This document shows, one piece after another, positions 61,545 to 64,000 of a stretch of DNA of 64,000 nt. Where the stretch lies: NCBI GenBank assembly GCA_934394565.1, contig CAKRQV010000003.1, positions 136,370 through 200,369 of the forward strand, written 5' to 3'. A program made the position numbers and the translations under genes. The notes under the pieces are model-generated. The model was given only the letters and a program-made list of their open reading frames with translations. It searched no databases and was not told where the DNA came from. This DNA is from an uncultured Lachnospiraceae bacterium. Its GTDB lineage: Bacteria > Bacillota > Clostridia > Lachnospirales > Lachnospiraceae. Numbering within the stretch: position 1 is the first letter of the stretch; every line of letters begins with the position of its first letter.

Positions 61545-62336
61545 ATGCCCGCATTTTATGCACATAAACGTTTCGGTGCCCAGATTGCCGGAAAAATACC
61601 GGAAAGTCTGGAATCCATCATTCGTACCAACTACACGGCCTATGCCATTGGTCTGCAGGGACCGGATATTTTCTTTTATTACCGCCCATTTTATATCAAT
61701 AAAATCATAAAAACCGGTGTTGGCTTACACCACGCACCGGCAAGAGAGTTTTTTGAACACGCACTTACTGTTTTAAAAAAATATCCCAGAAACAGTGCAC
61801 AGTATGCGTATCTCTTAGGCTTCATTGCCCACTTCACGCTGGACAGTGAATGTCACGGCTACGTGAACAAATATATGGAAAGCCATCATGTTGCCCATCT
61901 GGAAATTGAAGAAGAATTCGAAAAAAAACTGCTGCGCATTGACTATCATGACCCCATCGGATACAAATATGCCTGGGAGATCCCAACAGACCCGAAAACA
62001 GCCCATGCGATCAGCTGCTTCTATCCCACGATCTCTGCCATCCAGACATGGCGTGCTTTAAAAGACATGGTACTGGTCAAACGGCTGTTTACAGCGCCAA
62101 ATCCTGTCAAAAGATGCCTCTTAAATGGTATTATGAAAATTTCCCTGCAGCACAAGCTGTACAGCGGCCTGATCAACCAGGCAAAAGATAATCCGAAATG
62201 TCAGGAAAGCAATGAAGTATTGCTCAAAAAACTGTATACATCCGTTCCGGTGGCAATTGAACTGATGGAAGCTTTTGACAAGTCGTTGACAGAGGGCATC
62301 CCGCTTCCGGAACGATTTGACAGAAACTTCGAATAA
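61545..62336 (+). CDS. Zinc-dependent phospholipase C family protein
   Basis: This 263-residue protein has the Zn_dep_PLPC layout: an early His (MPAFYAHKRFG), GLQGPDIFFYYRPF, LLGFIAHFTLDSECHGYVNK and MESHHVAHLEIEEEF, giving His/Asp/Glu zinc ligands in a helical fold. It has no signal peptide, unlike the secreted Bacillus/Clostridium toxins, so it is probably an intracellular hydrolase of unknown substrate. It is followed after 34 bp by a small membrane-anchored protein, probably in the same transcript. Confidence 0.8.
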   Translation: MPAFYAHKRFGAQIAGKIPESLESIIRTNYTAYAIGLQGPDIFFYYRPFYINKIIKTGVGLHHAPAREFFEHALTVLKKYPRNSAQYAYLLGFIAHFTLDSECHGYVNKYMESHHVAHLEIEEEFEKKLLRIDYHDPIGYKYAWEIPTDPKTAHAISCFYPTISAIQTWRALKDMVLVKRLFTAPNPVKRCLLNGIMKISLQHKLYSGLINQAKDNPKCQESNEVLLKKLYTSVPVAIELMEAFDKSLTEGIPLPERFDRNFE

Positions 62337-62370
62337 ATCCACCTAATGTTCGGAAAAGAAAGGTATTTTT

Positions 62371-62820
62371 ATGAAACGAACCATATTTTTTCAACCTCCC
62401 GTTCTTCTGCTCGCCGCATTCCTGACCTTTACTCTTCCGGTCAGCACCGAGGCAGCGCAACTGACCTCCATAGCTTCTTCCGTCGTTGAATCACAGGAAG
62501 CTACGGCAGCTTCAACAGCAGATGATGAGCAGAGCGATACCACACAGCCGTCCTCACTCACCACACGCCCCGCCAAAAGCGACGATGCCGTTTTGATCTC
62601 TCTGGAGCCAGGCAGCGATGTCCAGCCGGTGATTGACGCACCATCCTCCGATATCGAGACTGTTCCTGCAGACAAAGTACCGACACAGCAGGCTCCGTCC
62701 AGCAAAGGTACCGAAGATACCATGGCTATGCTGTTGAAATTTGTTGTTCTCTGGTCAATCATCTACATCATCATTAAAGTGGTGCGGATGAAACTGGATG
62801 AACAGAAAAAGATTAAATAA
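62371..62820 (+). CDS. Small exported protein with C-terminal membrane anchor, unrecognised
   Basis: I do not recognise a family. The 149 residues contain an N-terminal signal-like segment (FFQPPVLLLAAFLTFTLPVS, then TEAAQ), a ~85-residue linker very rich in Ser, Thr, Asp, Ala and Pro, and a C-terminal membrane helix (AMLLKFVVLWSIIYIIIKVV) with a short basic tail. The topology would place the linker outside the cell. AAAGG precedes the ATG. It follows the phospholipase C-like gene and has its own terminator. A coding role is supported by the ordered topology and ribosome site. Confidence 0.7.
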   Translation: MKRTIFFQPPVLLLAAFLTFTLPVSTEAAQLTSIASSVVESQEATAASTADDEQSDTTQPSSLTTRPAKSDDAVLISLEPGSDVQPVIDAPSSDIETVPADKVPTQQAPSSKGTEDTMAMLLKFVVLWSIIYIIIKVVRMKLDEQKKIK

Positions 62821-62824
62821 TATC

Positions 62825-62898
62825 AAAGGACATCCTTGTGCACTCTTTTCCTGTCCCGTAGGCAAAAAAGCGCTGGCACACAATGATGTCCTTTTTTT
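62825..62898 (+). terminator. Rho-independent terminator of the phospholipase C-like/small-protein unit
   Basis: 16-nt arms (62825-62840 with 62879-62894, one mismatch) are followed by a run of T to 62898. The loop of about 38 nt may fold further. Confidence 0.75.
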
Positions 62899-62987
62899 AA
62901 CCTGTATAAGCTTTCTAATGCTCTCTGATCCCGCACTGTTTTTATTTACAGAGCATTTGTACTATTTTCCTACTTCTGTCGTTCCTT

Positions 62988-63155
62988 TCAGCCCAGATTG
63001 ACCACTTTTTTATACGTCGCATACTCTGCTTCCGGCTCTGTTGCTTTTCCTGTCATCGCATACGGATCCAGCAGTTTATCTGCCTCTTCTTCCGTTACAT
63101 ATCCCTCTTCTATCGCAAGCTTTCGGACCGACACACCGGTGGAACCCAGAGGATT
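62988..63155 (-). pseudogene. C-terminal remnant of an aspartase/fumarase-family lyase
   Basis: About 55 codons read TGVSVRKLAIEEGYVTEEEA and then DKLLDPYAMTG, resembling the C-terminal FumaraseC_C domain (the pattern SVRELVLE-KGLLTEEELDKIL). The whole catalytic part is missing, and the frame upstream loses resemblance before a terminator hairpin. It is a remnant, not a gene. Which lyase it came from (aspartate ammonia-lyase or fumarase) is uncertain. Confidence 0.5.
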
Positions 63156-63181
63156 GGATATTGAAGCCTTGGATGAAAAAG

Positions 63182-63212
63182 AGGCGGATCCGTCGCATTG
63201 ACAGATCCGCCT
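63182..63212 (-). terminator. Rho-independent terminator of the tyrosine phosphatase gene
   Basis: AGGCGGATC (63182-63190) and GATCCGCCT (63204-63212) pair perfectly. CTCTTTTTC follows on the minus strand. Confidence 0.75.
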
Positions 63213-63267
63213 TTGGATTGTGCTGATATACTGGACTGTGGGCAAAACGCCTTTCCCTATTCAATGT

Positions 63268-63729
63268 TTATTTTAAACATTCGTCAATATGTCTCAACAG
63301 ACCCTGACAACCGGCAACCACCTGCTGATAGGTTATCTCAAAATCACCGGTATACCACGGATCCGCTATCTCACCCGGTTGGTCGGTGAAGTCACGCAGC
63401 ATATGTACCTTGCCTTTTGGATCAGTCGGCACGAAACGCTTGAGATTGCGCAAATTCCAGTTGTCCATGACGATCAGGTAATCGTAATGGTGATAATCTG
63501 CTCTGGTCATCTGTCTTGCATGATGTCCCTCGCAGGAAATCCCATGCTCGGCAAGCTTACGCTTCGCCGGTGGGTAGACTGGATTGCCGATCTCTTCTGT
63601 ACTGGTGGCCGCGGAGGCGATTTCGAAGTCATCAGAACGGTGTAACTTGTTGACCATATCCTGCAGGATGTACTGGGACATGGGAGAGCGACAGATGTTG
63701 CCGTGGCATATAAATAATACTTTTATCAT
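63268..63729 (-). CDS. Low-molecular-weight protein-tyrosine phosphatase
   Basis: This 153-residue protein has the N-terminal P-loop VLFICHGNICRSPMSQ (Cys-x5-Arg) and the late Asp motif EIADPWYTGDFEITY, both catalytic in this family. It removes phosphate from tyrosine (or arginine) residues of proteins. GAGG lies ten bases before the ATG at 63729; the ATG at 63747 would contain that site. It stands alone with its own terminator. Confidence 0.92.
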   Translation of the reverse strand: MIKVLFICHGNICRSPMSQYILQDMVNKLHRSDDFEIASAATSTEEIGNPVYPPAKRKLAEHGISCEGHHARQMTRADYHHYDYLIVMDNWNLRNLKRFVPTDPKGKVHMLRDFTDQPGEIADPWYTGDFEITYQQVVAGCQGLLRHIDECLK

Positions 63730-63798
63730 TGTTGTATAACCTCGCATTTCTTAGTTTTTCTTGGTTTTTCGGGCTTTGTAAGTACTTCTGAAATGTAT

Positions 63799-64000
63799 CT
63801 AATCCTTTGACCATACATATTCCTCCAACATCTCACTAATAGAAATATCTACCCGTTCCTCTTCTTGCTCTTCTCCTGTAAGTGACAACACTACGCTCAA
63901 AGGATCCTGCAATCCTTTTCCTGAAAAATCAATGAAATATCCCAGTTCCAAAACAACACAGCCAATTTCTTCCAATTCACTCACTTGTTTTTCCACTTTC
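63799..64000 (-). CDS. Unrecognised protein, C-terminal part (5' end outside window)
   Basis: The minus-strand frame is open from the right edge to a stop at 63799. A GTG at 63996 is probably internal. The ~66 visible residues are acidic and well ordered: VVLELGYFIDFSGKGLQDPL, then VVLSLTGEEQEEERVDIS and ISEMLEEYVW. I do not recognise the family. The composition and lack of disorder suggest a real gene end. Confidence 0.55.
   Translation of the reverse strand, partial: KVEKQVSELEEIGCVVLELGYFIDFSGKGLQDPLSVVLSLTGEEQEEERVDISISEMLEEYVWSKD

Noticed and set aside
1..64000. CRISPR arrays, insertion sequences, prophage, tRNA or rRNA genes
   Set aside because: No regularly spaced repeats, transposase or integrase motifs, or tRNA-like cloverleaf stretches were seen on either strand.

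Overview
The window looks like chromosomal DNA of a spore-forming, anaerobic gut Firmicute, most likely a Lachnospiraceae member of the Blautia/Ruminococcus kind. The reasons are a complete eight-gene spoIIIA operon, the clostridial recN-spoIVB gene order, families common in that group (DUF4125, DUF5662, DUF1292, Uup-type ABC-F), moderate GC, strong AGGAGG ribosome sites and a pyrrolysine-free MttB homologue. The species assignment is inference. I see no tRNA, rRNA, CRISPR array, insertion sequence or prophage.

Left part (1-22 kb, mixed strands, accessory in character). The end of a DUF4125 gene is followed by a divergent module: a PucR-type regulator reads right, and a uroporphyrinogen-decarboxylase-fold methyltransferase plus a MatC/SLC13-like carrier read left. 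Next come a DUF2156-GNAT fusion, a decayed Gate-domain membrane gene, a two-part ThrE-type exporter, and an amidohydrolase remnant behind an M24 prolidase/creatinase-fold enzyme. An MttB-family methyltransferase follows, flanked by two XRE-cupin regulators. The prolidase and mttB share a 15-bp upstream motif and may be co-regulated. After that: an ABC-F ATPase, a DUF5662 protein, a GlgX-like GH13 protein that has lost its catalytic residues, exonuclease III, a D-2-hydroxyacid dehydrogenase, a DUF1292 protein and an Orn/Lys/Arg decarboxylase.

Middle part (21.4-43.4 kb, all minus strand, core). Read in the direction of transcription: ftsW/rodA-like, gltX, a UvrD-like helicase, spoIIIAA-AH, prfC, asp23-like, nusB, xseA, xseB, ispA, dxs, tlyA, nadK, argR, recN, spoIVB. 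This is the conserved clostridial block linking sporulation, isoprenoid precursor synthesis and DNA repair. prfC lies inside it, and spo0A is not in its usual place after spoIVB.

Right part (43.4-64 kb). A LysR regulator is divergent from a PutP-type sodium/proline symporter, followed by cysE, mnmA and the glutamate synthase pair gltB-gltD. gltB has a clear sigma-A promoter and an upstream direct repeat. Then come a Dabb-domain protein, a HAD phosphatase fused to a CPBP membrane protease, argS, a CBS-pair protein, gpsA, a zinc-dependent phospholipase C-like protein, a small exported membrane-anchored protein, an aspartase/fumarase C-terminal remnant, a low-molecular-weight tyrosine phosphatase and the end of an unrecognised gene.

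The most distinctive points are the methylamine-type methyltransferase region with its shared operator-like motif, the GH13 pseudoenzyme, three gene remnants, the probable CTG start of the helicase gene, and a roughly 2-kb segment around putP/cysE with reversed G/C strand bias.
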